This document shows positions 49,509-58,283 of a DNA stretch of 61,843 nucleotides, piece after piece (positions within the stretch are counted from its first letter, which is position 1; each line of letters begins with the position of its first letter). The translations under genes were made by a program, and so were the position numbers. Source of the stretch: Leptolyngbya sp. Prado105. GTDB lineage: Bacteria; Cyanobacteriota; Cyanobacteriia; Leptolyngbyales; Leptolyngbyaceae. The notes beneath the pieces are model-generated. The model was not told where the DNA came from. It did no database searches and was given only the letters and a program-made list of their open reading frames with translations. Location of the stretch: assembly GCA_025454375.1 (NCBI GenBank), contig JALOOO010000014.1:1-61843 (forward strand), given 5' to 3'.

Positions 49509-50309
49509 CTACCTCTTCGCATTGTCCTGAGTGCGATAAAGACCAGGGATGTAAAGTTCAGTCCGAGTCGCGCCACCGATTTCTAACTGTCTAGCAACGC
49601 GATCGCGGCGATTCGATTCATCGATGCCCTCGCTGGTGTTGGCGGAAAGTTGCGCGATCGCGCTATCAAGCTGCTGAATTTGCAGTAGCGCTGTGTGATT
49701 GTCGGCAGTCAATTGAGCCTGATTTGTCACGATTCCTGCTAGTGCTGCATTGATTTCAGCATTATTTTTCATGACATCTTGCGTAACTGTCAACGATTTT
49801 GCTTGTTGAGCCAGCTTCTGGGTTTCTTGGTATCCTTTTTGGCTAGTTTCAACAATCTTTGAAGTTCGATCTGCTTCTTTCTGAATTGTTGTTTTTCCCG
49901 TTTCTCCAAGCATAAGCGCAGACATCGATCTTGCCATTTCCTGATCGTATAAATTCGCTAAATCTCGCTGGCGCACAACTGGGTTTGTAGTCAGAACGCC
50001 TGGATTCATGTCTGTTTGTGTCGTCCGAACTTTGTATGGATCAGGCGGATTAGAGCCAGTCACTGACTCTAACTCGTTCCATGCACCTCCCATTGCGACT
50101 TTCATCATGGTTTCAAAGATGGGATCAAGCTCATTGAATTGTTGCTGAATTCGGGCTAGGGGATTGAGGTAGTTATTCAGCACCCATTGCTGTACCTCGT
50201 CGCCGATGCCTCCCGGCATGAATGAAGCGGTAGCCACACCAGATACCAGCAGTGGAATGACTGTACCTGTCCCAATGACAAATCGTTTAATAATTCGCGA
50301 TTTTTTCAT
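49509..50309 (-). CDS. virB5: VirB5/TrbJ-like minor pilus protein
   Basis: 266 aa from the ATG at 50309, spaced 8 bases from GAGG; a TTG at 50315 overlaps the VirB4 stop. Signal peptide (cleavage near VATA). Long helical coiled coil with QQFNELDPIFETMMKVAMGGAWNELESVTGSNPPDP and QRDLANLYDQEMARSMSAL, then Gln-rich heptads. Placed between VirB4 and VirB6, as in P-type systems. Confidence 0.75.
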   Translation of the reverse strand: MKKSRIIKRFVIGTGTVIPLLVSGVATASFMPGGIGDEVQQWVLNNYLNPLARIQQQFNELDPIFETMMKVAMGGAWNELESVTGSNPPDPYKVRTTQTDMNPGVLTTNPVVRQRDLANLYDQEMARSMSALMLGETGKTTIQKEADRTSKIVETSQKGYQETQKLAQQAKSLTVTQDVMKNNAEINAALAGIVTNQAQLTADNHTALLQIQQLDSAIAQLSANTSEGIDESNRRDRVARQLEIGGATRTELYIPGLYRTQDNAKR

Positions 50310-50311
50310 TT

Positions 50312-53143
50312 TCAATTCCTCAGTATTATTGCTTTGTGTCCGTTATTGATGTAAATCAGGTTTTCAGTTGTTGCAGCGTTAGAAATCAATGGGTCTTCTT
50401 GCAGTGTGTCTTCTTCGGTTTTTTCTGAAATTGGCGCGATCGTATCCATCGATCGACCTGCCCGAACTGCCTCAGCATAGAGCTTAGAAAAAGCTGAGTA
50501 CCCGTGAAACTTGTTGGTGTACTGAGCTAACACACGATGTCGCGCTCGTTGTTCCTTTTGATTATTGGCGACGGCTGCCAGTAACTCTGGTGAGGGATGA
50601 TGACTACACTCAGTTAATCGAGCATCAGCATCCACAAGCCAATGGGAGCAAAGCCGCGTAGGGTCTGTTCGGAAAGACTCGTCAGTATTTCTCATCAATA
50701 CATTGGGGTCATAGCCGAAAAAGCGTTGATATGAAGCAAGCGAATTCGGCTGAATTGCACCAATCAAGCGAGTGTTGAGGTTCTGAAGAATTTGAGATCC
50801 AGCGACTGAGTTTGCGATCGTATCTGGATCTTGTCCGCTAATGACCGGACGAATGCCTGATTTCGCACCATTCGCGCAGACTTGCCCAATGATCTGAGCA
50901 ATTCCGTTGTACTTGAATAGAATCGGACTTTCATCGATCGCCAGAATACTATCCGTCACCTCCAAGGCTTTTCTAAATGCCATTGATTGAGCCGATAATG
51001 CTAAAACTGCGGCTTCAATGTTGTCACCGACATTCCGCAGAGCAAATACAATGAACTTGGCATCAGTACGAATCGTGCTGGGCTGAGAAATAGCCTTACC
51101 CACTCGACTGGTGAGCCAGCCTTTTAGCTCAAGAAGAATGGTTGCGATCGCTTCGGAGACCATCTCAGATTCAATCTCTAAGTCTAGATGTGTCACCAAC
51201 TTGATGAAGTCAACAAGTGTTGGCATCTCAAACCAAACTTTACTGCCAAATCCTGCTTCAAAAGCCGCATCGTATCGGGTTTGAATTTGCAAATCGTTGA
51301 AGAATTCAGCGATCGCTTGCCATAAGACAGTATGAACTCGTTTTCCCAGTTGCCCCTCTGTCTCCGTTCCCATCACCATAATGCTGAGAGCTTTAACCAA
51401 GAACTCTTTGTAATCATCGAGCCGTTCAGCCTGCTGTTTTTCGGGAAGATGTCGGACATCGGGAATCTGGAATAAATTGTTCGCTTCTGACCCGATATCA
51501 AAGTAAGCACCTTGATCACCGAAGAACTTTACTAAGTCAGTGTACGTAGTTGTTCCATCAGCTTTCGGGTAGTCCAGCGAAATAACGTGCATTCCGTTGG
51601 CAATCCCACAAGTGAAGATGTCAGACATCAAAACCGACTTACCACTGCGAGTTTCTCCCATGATGAAGATGCCGCGATGTTTGGTAATGAAATCAATTAG
51701 AAGCGGCGCATTGTCCTCGCGAGTAATGAACTCTATGCCGCGTGAATCGACAGGTCGAGTACAGGCAAGAGGCATTAATCCAGGGGCTTCATTCGTGAGA
51801 TAGAGTTGTTTGCGATCGTCACCCAACAACCAATCATCGACGATTGGGAGCGACCTTAACCACAAAGACCAGGCAACCTCAGTTTCTCGAATAAAGTCAC
51901 CCTGCGGAAAGGCGTTCGTCAGCTTTTGGCAAGTTTCATCAAGGGTATGTGTATCATTACGATAGATGAGCGCAACGACTGAAACCCAAACGGGCATCGC
52001 ACCCTCAAGAATTTTCTCCTGAGCCTCCACCCCCTTTTTCATTCGCATTTGTGAAAGAACATCGACGTTTTTAAGTTCAGCGGCTCGATGAGTGGCAGTG
52101 TAATTTTGCTTGGTGAGCCGTTGTAAAGTGATTCGAGTCATCGTGCGATCAGCAGCCGCCAATTCACAGACAAACTCACAATCTGGAAATTGAGAAAACA
52201 CTTTCCAAAGATAGTAAAGCTGATGTTCAGGTGAAGCAAATCCGGGTGGTTTTGTTTCAAGCGCGATCGCTCCCACATATCTACCCTTAACCCATGCCCA
52301 CTCTCGATCTGCTTTCGGATGGCTCGGTCTACCATTCTCCCCACGAACTACCACACTGAGCGCGTGATACGGCTCTCGGATCTCTTCGCTTAGGTTCACA
52401 GTTCCGGCAGCTTCTCGCAGAGTCAGGCATTGAGGTAAAGGCGCTGCTTGTCGAGTGTTAAACTCACGCCATACATAGTTCCAGAGTTCGATAGCAGTCA
52501 TTGGAGTTCCATGAAGCCCCATGCGGGTGTTCACTTGCTGCTCCCAATACAAATAGCCATCGGTGAAGGCTTGAGTCAAAAGCTCCAAATAATGTGCTTT
52601 CTCCTTCGATTCCTTCATGCCTTTGAGCGTTTCGTATTGATTGACAAGCCATGCTAAGAGCTTCTCAGTCCGATCTTTACTGGTTCCTCGTCCTGGCTCG
52701 ATCGTATAAGTTGCAAACAGGTAAATTTGCTTGGGTTGTCGTTCACCTCGTAGCGTTAATTCTCGCGTGGATCGCTGCTGTGCCAAAAGTAGGAACTGAG
52801 TTTCTAGATTGTCGGTTGAGTTGATCAGGTGTTCTAGCTCTTGTTGGCGATCGACATCCTGGGCAAACGATCGCAGATGAATGCGAAGTCGATCGCCGGA
52901 TCGCAACCCTTTTGCTCCTTCTTCCAATCGAGCAAGAACTGTTTCTGCTTGACCACTAGCGAGTAGAGTGTGGATTCCTGCAACTCGGAAGCCAAACACG
53001 AATGAGTACTTGCGCCCTTTCTTGAGCAAATACGCACCGACATTTCGACCTCGCAGTTCTAGACTGCAAATGAACTCGAGGTGTGATTCGTTTTCAAAGG
53101 GCTTGAAATGATAGTGCTTAGTGCTGGCTCGTTTCTTCGTCAT
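50312..53143 (-). CDS. virB4: VirB4/TrbE-like conjugation ATPase
   Basis: 943 aa. Large N-terminal part without strong motifs, then the P-loop ATPase: Walker A GETRSGKS near residue 499, Walker B SILAIDESPILFKY near 735, and the Gln/Arg-rich motif ISGQDPDTIANSVAGSQ. The most conserved part of type IV secretion systems; drives pilus assembly and substrate transfer. Its start overlaps the VirB3-like gene by 26 bases. Confidence 0.93.
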   Translation of the reverse strand: MTKKRASTKHYHFKPFENESHLEFICSLELRGRNVGAYLLKKGRKYSFVFGFRVAGIHTLLASGQAETVLARLEEGAKGLRSGDRLRIHLRSFAQDVDRQQELEHLINSTDNLETQFLLLAQQRSTRELTLRGERQPKQIYLFATYTIEPGRGTSKDRTEKLLAWLVNQYETLKGMKESKEKAHYLELLTQAFTDGYLYWEQQVNTRMGLHGTPMTAIELWNYVWREFNTRQAAPLPQCLTLREAAGTVNLSEEIREPYHALSVVVRGENGRPSHPKADREWAWVKGRYVGAIALETKPPGFASPEHQLYYLWKVFSQFPDCEFVCELAAADRTMTRITLQRLTKQNYTATHRAAELKNVDVLSQMRMKKGVEAQEKILEGAMPVWVSVVALIYRNDTHTLDETCQKLTNAFPQGDFIRETEVAWSLWLRSLPIVDDWLLGDDRKQLYLTNEAPGLMPLACTRPVDSRGIEFITREDNAPLLIDFITKHRGIFIMGETRSGKSVLMSDIFTCGIANGMHVISLDYPKADGTTTYTDLVKFFGDQGAYFDIGSEANNLFQIPDVRHLPEKQQAERLDDYKEFLVKALSIMVMGTETEGQLGKRVHTVLWQAIAEFFNDLQIQTRYDAAFEAGFGSKVWFEMPTLVDFIKLVTHLDLEIESEMVSEAIATILLELKGWLTSRVGKAISQPSTIRTDAKFIVFALRNVGDNIEAAVLALSAQSMAFRKALEVTDSILAIDESPILFKYNGIAQIIGQVCANGAKSGIRPVISGQDPDTIANSVAGSQILQNLNTRLIGAIQPNSLASYQRFFGYDPNVLMRNTDESFRTDPTRLCSHWLVDADARLTECSHHPSPELLAAVANNQKEQRARHRVLAQYTNKFHGYSAFSKLYAEAVRAGRSMDTIAPISEKTEEDTLQEDPLISNAATTENLIYINNGHKAIILRN

Positions 53144-53450
53144 GTTCTTGCTCTAAACAACTGGTGTAGTGAACATAGCCCCGATTCCAGTCGGGAGGTG
53201 AGACGAACTTATTCGTAAATCTCCAGGTTTTTTCGCCAACCACAAGCCACCAAGTACTGAGACCCCAGGCACTAACAAGTAGAAACCATAGAAATCCGAG
53301 TGACAGTACAACGTGGACTAGAAAATAGGAACCGACCAAGATGACCAGAGAAGGGGCGAGTAAAGCGGCTGGAATCGGACCTAAGCTGGGTTGCTTTCCT
53401 AAACTCTGGTTGACGGGACGGAATTGATCGACGCGATTTTGTTCAGCCAT
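53118..53450 (-). CDS. virB3: VirB3/TrbD-like protein
   Basis: 110 aa. Soluble N-terminus, two close hydrophobic helices (AALLAPSLVILVGSYFLVHVVL and FLWFLLVSAWGLSTWWLVV), then a hydrophilic tail. Size, topology and its place between VirB2 and VirB4 identify the VirB3-like subunit. Overlaps VirB4 by 26 bases, which suggests coupling. Confidence 0.75.
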   Translation of the reverse strand: MAEQNRVDQFRPVNQSLGKQPSLGPIPAALLAPSLVILVGSYFLVHVVLSLGFLWFLLVSAWGLSTWWLVVGEKTWRFTNKFVSPPDWNRGYVHYTSCLEQEHDEETSQH

Positions 53451-53452
53451 AA

Positions 53453-54043
53453 CTACGTTCTGGGTGCTGGTGTGGCGTTTGTGTTACCTCCACCAAAGAA
53501 CATGGCGCTGAGTCCTTCTACGACTACAACGGCAGCAACGACGATGAATGCGTTCTGCATCAAAGGTTGCCACTGTTCACCGCGTTGCGCTTGATAAACG
53601 GCAAATAGAACAAAGCCGACCGCAGTGACCCAGACCACGATTCTAAGTAAGCCAAATAGAAACGTGATGATGCCACCGTCAATGTACTGTCCAAAGATAG
53701 TGTTCGCTTGCTGTTCAGCAGAATTGAACAGTTGAGCGGATGCTGGATCAGAGCTAAGGGTAATGCCTGCAAAGCACAATGCTGCAATGATCGCGCCCAT
53801 CATTCTCCAGCCACCACAGCGGCGGAACCAAGGATGAGCAGTAAACAACGGAATCCATTCAAAAAATCGAATGACTAAAGCTGCCAGAGCAACCATGAAC
53901 CAAATGGAAATCGGGAAATGAGTGATCACGAGCAGAGCAGTTAAGCAAAGACAGGCAACAAACGGGATGAATTGGCTTAATCGGTTTTTCCGGCTCAAGT
54001 CAAGGGTTCGAGCCGAGCGGGACTGCAACGAAGGGAACGCCAT
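53453..54043 (-). CDS. virB2: VirB2/TrbC-like pilin with long N-terminal extension
   Basis: 196 aa. Four hydrophobic segments. The second half alone looks like a VirB2 pilin: a signal-like helix MMGAIIAALCFAGITLSSDPASAQ with cleavage after ASA, then LFNSAEQQANTIFGQYIDGGIITFLFGLLRIVVWVTAVGFVLFAVYQAQRG and a second helix. The first 95 residues add an Arg/Ser-rich tail and two helices and are not part of a normal prepilin. First gene of the conjugation operon. Confidence 0.68.
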   Translation of the reverse strand: MAFPSLQSRSARTLDLSRKNRLSQFIPFVACLCLTALLVITHFPISIWFMVALAALVIRFFEWIPLFTAHPWFRRCGGWRMMGAIIAALCFAGITLSSDPASAQLFNSAEQQANTIFGQYIDGGIITFLFGLLRIVVWVTAVGFVLFAVYQAQRGEQWQPLMQNAFIVVAAVVVVEGLSAMFFGGGNTNATPAPRT

Positions 54044-54781
54044 CGTTTTGACTCCTGATATTTAGAAAACGCTAAAGCTTTGTCGCGAAGCTATCAAACA
54101 AGACTTCGTGAGTGAGAGTGGAGATGAAACTTTGGTGTGCTGCCCTGATCGAATTTGTCGGTCTTGTGAAATTCGAGACAAAAGTATCTTAATCGGATCG
54201 TTCAAGCTCTTAGCAAAGTTTACAAGTTGAAATAGTACAGGACTACTGTGTTCATTTAGAAAGTGTTTACAGAGATAATTTAGGGAGATCACGGATAAAT
54301 GAATTTATATTATTCCTGAAATGTTTTGATTTAACTCTGCTCATTTAGATGCCGATCGACAGCGATCGAGAACCAGAAACTTGAGCCAAAAGCTCGGTTT
54401 AATGAAGTTTTTAACATCCTAATTATTAAATTTCTCTATTTAGCGAAACGATAGATAATTCGTATGTTGCTGAATTTAATCTCTACATAGCTAAGTGACT
54501 TTTCTCTATGTGGTTGTGATTGATTAAACCAATAACTAAGTGGTTATATTGTTGAACTGACAGTTTTCTTAAGCTTGTTTTTACATTTAAATTTGGTATT
54601 CTTTTCAGTATTTCTGTCTTTCAAAAAGGAGGGTTTTTGATAGTTAATACTTCAGTTGATTTCTAGTTTCTACAGCTTTAAAGATAAATTTCACAACCAC
54701 TATCAAAACGATAATCCTAATTTTCCGGTTAGTGATTTTCATGACCGTAGGAGGTATTAAGAAAATTACACATAATGGTTC
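54044..54781. other. AT-rich intergenic region upstream of the conjugation operon
   Basis: 738 bases with no credible gene. It separates the VirB2-like gene (minus) from the resolvase (plus) and must hold both promoters. Direct repeats CTAAGTGACT (54491) and CTAAGTGGTT (54536), with dyads ACATAG/CTATGT around the first and ATAAC/GTTAT around the second, may be operators or resolvase sites (res). AAAAAGGAGGG sits near 54625 with no matching start codon. Confidence 0.6.
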
Positions 54782-55345
54782 ATGTTGATTGGCTACAGAC
54801 GAATTTCGCCTGATGACCAAACGCTAGACCTGCAAACTGACGCTCTGAATCAGGCGGGGTGCGACCGCATTTTTATGGACATTACAACTGAGCCAGGAGC
54901 AGAACAGCCTGGACTCGATGAAGCGGCTGCCTACGCACGTCCCGGTGATGTTCTCGTCGTGTGGCGAATAGAGCGAGTTGGTAAACCGCTGAAGCAATTA
55001 TTTGAGTGGATGATTGATCTGCACGATCGCGGTATCAGCTTTAAGAGCCTTGAAGAGAATTTAGACACCCAGACCTATGACCCCTCAGAGATGTTGCGGG
55101 TGCTCCGAGTCTTCGTTGAGTCTGAGCAGCAAGTTTTGACCGAAAAAACGCGAATTGGTTTGAAGAGAGCGAAAACTAGAGGCAGAAAAGGCGGACGGAA
55201 GCGATCGCTCACTCCACAACAAATCCGCATCGGTAGAACCTTGGCAGCCGATCCAACTCAAACGGTCAAAGATATTTGTCGATCGCTCAAAATTTCTGAA
55301 TCGACGTATTACCGTTACATTCACCCAAAACAGTCGCTGGAGTAG
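54782..55345 (+). CDS. serine recombinase (resolvase/invertase family)
   Basis: 187 aa. MLIGYRRISPDDQTLDLQTDAL gives the catalytic Ser9; the small-recombinase arm WRIERVGKPLKQLFEW and SLEENLDTQT follow. The C-terminal HTH (VKDICRSLKISESTYYRY) is the Tn3/Hin type. Such enzymes resolve plasmid multimers or transposon cointegrates. No transposase is adjacent, so multimer resolution is likely. Confidence 0.9.
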   Translation: MLIGYRRISPDDQTLDLQTDALNQAGCDRIFMDITTEPGAEQPGLDEAAAYARPGDVLVVWRIERVGKPLKQLFEWMIDLHDRGISFKSLEENLDTQTYDPSEMLRVLRVFVESEQQVLTEKTRIGLKRAKTRGRKGGRKRSLTPQQIRIGRTLAADPTQTVKDICRSLKISESTYYRYIHPKQSLE

Positions 55346-55479
55346 GGAACTAACCTCGGTTGCTCTTAACTGCTCAACCTCTAAAAATGTCTCAAGCAAA
55401 TCAAGTCTAGCTTGCCAGCACTCCGGAAATTGGCGATCATTTTGATTAGCGGAGATAAACTTGTTCTATAGCTTCCAGC

Positions 55480-55501
55480 CTTCGGCTTGCGCGAAGCGTG
55501 T
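55480..55501. repeat. short palindromic dispersed repeat
   Basis: CTTCG (55480-55484), GCTTGCG, CGAAG (55492-55496) within CCTTCGGCTTGCGCGAAGCG. This kind of GC-rich hairpin with the GCGAAGCGTGTCC end recurs in many filamentous cyanobacteria. It resembles the repeat within arsI. Confidence 0.5.
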
Positions 55502-55540
55502 CCGTATTAAAGCATTCAGAAGGTTTAAATTATTAAAGGC

Positions 55541-56170
55541 TCAATTCTCTGAATCACACTGCTGCAAATCCGACAAAATTTGCTGGGCTTCAAATTGAGT
55601 TACGGTTGCGGTTGTTTTCTGAAACTGCTGCATGACATACCACTTATAGTCGGGTAATGACCAACCGAGGCGAACGGTTTCTCGAAAAATCTGCCGCATA
55701 TCCTGTTCTTGTTGCGTTGTGCAGCCCGAATGAGGGTCTGGATAAAACGCAGGAGGCTGCCCGGATGCGGTGAGTTGAAACAACTCGATCGGATACTGCT
55801 GCATGATTTCGACGAGCGCGATCGGCGATCGATTCCAGTACCAACTAGGGCGCAAGTACCAATCTGCTCTCTGAAGGTCAAAATCGGGCGGTGGAGCCGT
55901 GTAAAAGATAGCGTTTAATCCGTTTACCTCTGGGTCGATGTACTCGGTTTGAGCCGCCTGATAGAGCCACTCTGTCTCCTGTTGAGTCAGCGGACGAGGT
56001 TGAATCTGATTCGGCAATTCCAATATCAATAAGCCTGCGTTCCACATCTCTGCCTTCGTCTTGAGGTCAAGCGAGGGTGTCGGATGATCGGTTGATGTAG
56101 TCGATCGGGAAGAAACGGAGCCTTCAGGTTTCTGAGCAGGAGGCACACCAAACCCTTTGAACTTTGCCAT
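55541..56170 (-). CDS. hypothetical protein downstream of primase
   Basis: 209 aa, 12 bases after the primase stop. Disordered N-terminal 30 residues, then a helical domain rich in Trp and Tyr (WYLRPSWYWNRSPIALVEIMQQYPIELFQL, LGWSLPDYKWYVMQQFQKT). No family recognised. Co-transcribed with the primase, so a replication role is possible. Confidence 0.6.
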   Translation of the reverse strand: MAKFKGFGVPPAQKPEGSVSSRSTTSTDHPTPSLDLKTKAEMWNAGLLILELPNQIQPRPLTQQETEWLYQAAQTEYIDPEVNGLNAIFYTAPPPDFDLQRADWYLRPSWYWNRSPIALVEIMQQYPIELFQLTASGQPPAFYPDPHSGCTTQQEQDMRQIFRETVRLGWSLPDYKWYVMQQFQKTTATVTQFEAQQILSDLQQCDSEN

Positions 56171-56182
56171 AACGGATTTTGC

Positions 56183-57904
56183 CTAATCAGATCTGGCTTC
56201 ATTATCGCATTGTGGCGAATTGAGGTTTAACCATCCTGGATTAAGTTGCGACCACGCTAGGGCTTCTGCTCGCAAAATCGGATCGCCAGAATCAAAATAC
56301 TGCTGCATTCGCGCCAATTGACTTTCTGATGGTTCTTGCCCAGGGGTGAGTTGTTGAGCGATTTGAACTGCCGCTTGCTGTGCTTCCTGCCATGCTTGTT
56401 GTTCTAGCGCCGTTTGTGGCTCAAACTGTTGATTCTGACAATCCTGAACCGATTGCTCTAAAGGTTGATTCGACAGCACATTACGACCTATGGAGTCAGA
56501 ATGGTCGAGGCTTGAATTCCTAGAATCATTGCTAGAAGCAGCATTACCGCCATTGCTAGGTAATAAGCTTGGAGCATTTATGCTCTCTATTAGGCAAGTC
56601 AAATCTTGATCACACTGTTGTTTTTGATCAAAGTCAACCTCAACTTTAGAGAGACTGAATGAAGTATCTGTGAGAAAGTTTGGATGCCACAGATCTCGAT
56701 GACGATAAAGCGAACCGCCACCAATTTTGTATTGAATTAATGCCTTGAATCTAGCTGTTGCATTTGCTGGTAAAGTTCCTTTTTCGAGTAGGTTCGCGAT
56801 CGCACTCCGAATTCGATCTCTCGCGGATTGGGACTGTTGTTGATTCCAAGACGGAGCTTGACAGATCGCAGCTTCGAGTTCTTCAGACTTTGCCTTAAAT
56901 TTTCCTCGCTCATCGCCATAGTGAAAATAATGACTCGATTCAATACATCGCGCCCACTCTTCTGCACGATGCTCGATTTCATGCTGATGCCGACACCACT
57001 CTCGATAGCCGGGTAATGACTTTGCTGTTTCGACGATTTCTTCGATTAGCGCTGCTCCTTCTAAAGGTTGTCCGCCGGAGAGAATGTGGTGAAAGATGTA
57101 CGATCGCATCGTAATCCGCCCTAACAGTCGATTCGTCTGTCCTGAACCTGTCCAACCGAGTTCGATTTCTGTATTGAGGTCATTAACAAACTTCTCAGCT
57201 TTACCGGAGATTCGATAGATTCGCCGTTTTGCCTGCTTGAGAATCAGCTTCAGGGTTTTAGTGTCGAGATCATTCCGGCGCTGGGCAAACTGCCAGCGAT
57301 CGACAAATGTTTGCTGTGTACTCCAAATCGGTTGGAATTCATCGTTGAGCAAGTAGGAGCCGATTTGAAGAGGCAGACGGTGGGCATTGAATAAATTGGG
57401 CTTTTCACCAGGAGTATAAGGCTTGGGATTGGGAAAGACTTCGAGTTGTCCAGGAATGAGTTTGAAGCCGATGTTTTCGAGCAGGGTTGCAACTGCGATC
57501 GCTAACTGCCAACTACTTTGCGCTTTCGGGAATGGAAAGTAAAGATGTAAACCCCCGCTGTAGCTTGAGGTGCAGATGATCGACTCGACTAAACCGAGCG
57601 GCTCCAATGCTCCAGTAATTCGAGAAATCGCAAACGGATCACGATTCGGGTGATATGGACTGCCAGCGTCGATATCAATCAGGCAGTATTGAGTTTGTGC
57701 GCCGAAGCGAACGCCGTAAAGGTAGCCGCCTTGCTGGATTAAACGATCGTTGAGCGGATGACGAGTCTCAGTTTGCCACTCCACTTTTCTACCAGGGTCA
57801 GGATGTTCTGACCAAATGTAGTCATAGCGGTGCGGAAATAACTGAAGAAACGCATCGTTTGTTTCTTGAATAGACTGAAATGAACCGAAGGGCTTGGCTT
57901 TCAT
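56183..57904 (-). CDS. archaeo-eukaryotic primase (AEP)-like replication protein
   Basis: 573 aa. Catalytic pair in CLIDIDAG (Asp77, Asp79) and the SxH-type motif YSGGLHLYFPF (His120) identify the AEP fold. Basic middle, then an acidic Gln/Ser C-terminus. It is near the iteron region and a Rep-like gene. Plasmid-borne AEP primases start replication or act as Rep proteins. No helicase is fused. Confidence 0.75.
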   Translation of the reverse strand: MKAKPFGSFQSIQETNDAFLQLFPHRYDYIWSEHPDPGRKVEWQTETRHPLNDRLIQQGGYLYGVRFGAQTQYCLIDIDAGSPYHPNRDPFAISRITGALEPLGLVESIICTSSYSGGLHLYFPFPKAQSSWQLAIAVATLLENIGFKLIPGQLEVFPNPKPYTPGEKPNLFNAHRLPLQIGSYLLNDEFQPIWSTQQTFVDRWQFAQRRNDLDTKTLKLILKQAKRRIYRISGKAEKFVNDLNTEIELGWTGSGQTNRLLGRITMRSYIFHHILSGGQPLEGAALIEEIVETAKSLPGYREWCRHQHEIEHRAEEWARCIESSHYFHYGDERGKFKAKSEELEAAICQAPSWNQQQSQSARDRIRSAIANLLEKGTLPANATARFKALIQYKIGGGSLYRHRDLWHPNFLTDTSFSLSKVEVDFDQKQQCDQDLTCLIESINAPSLLPSNGGNAASSNDSRNSSLDHSDSIGRNVLSNQPLEQSVQDCQNQQFEPQTALEQQAWQEAQQAAVQIAQQLTPGQEPSESQLARMQQYFDSGDPILRAEALAWSQLNPGWLNLNSPQCDNEARSD

Positions 57905-58283
57905 AACCTGAGTAACGGCTAATCGTACAGAAATTCAGTTGAATCCTGCTAATCTGCTTGGAACAAACGAATCAGGATCAGGCTTCGCGAAATTATGACA
58001 GATCCCGTTTTGAGGCGTTTTGAGTTGGATCAGTCTTAATCAGACTGATCAGGTGTCATAAAAACGCTGGAACCATTACGGTGTAAGCGCTTTAAAAATG
58101 AATTATGGGAGGATCTGGGGCAGATTATGGGAGGATTCGGAGCTAGATTGGGAGGATTCGGAGCGACTTGTCATAATGCTCTAGGATTGATGCTGTCTAG
58201 CTTTGAGCGCGATTTTAACGATGAAATTTTTTATGACAAGCTCAATTTATGACAATCACTTGATCGCGAAAATTTGAAAAACG
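57905..58283. other. putative replication origin with TTATGACA boxes
   Basis: Intergenic region between the primase and the Rep-like gene. TTATGACA or its complement occurs exactly at 57993-58000, 58054-58061, 58169-58176, 58231-58238 and 58247-58254, and again inside the rep gene at 58603-58610. A dyad (AATCAGTCTTAATCAGACTGATC) lies at about 58030-58051. This is the iteron pattern of a plasmid oriV. Confidence 0.7.
58107..58157. repeat. GGGAGGAT iterons
   Basis: GGGAGGAT at 58107, 58129 and 58150 (periods 22 and 21 bp), each within a longer repeat ATTATGGGAGGATTCGGAGC-like unit. The spacing is typical for initiator-binding iterons on one DNA face. They lie among the TTATGACA boxes. Confidence 0.7.

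Noticed and set aside
54062-54292. 76-aa minus-strand frame upstream of virB2
   Set aside because: Low-quality composition in AT-rich DNA and no ribosome-binding site; treated as non-coding.
57993-58254. TTATGACA boxes as a CRISPR array
   Set aside because: Repeat units are only 8 bp with irregular spacing and both orientations; they fit initiator boxes. No CRISPR array was seen anywhere in the window.
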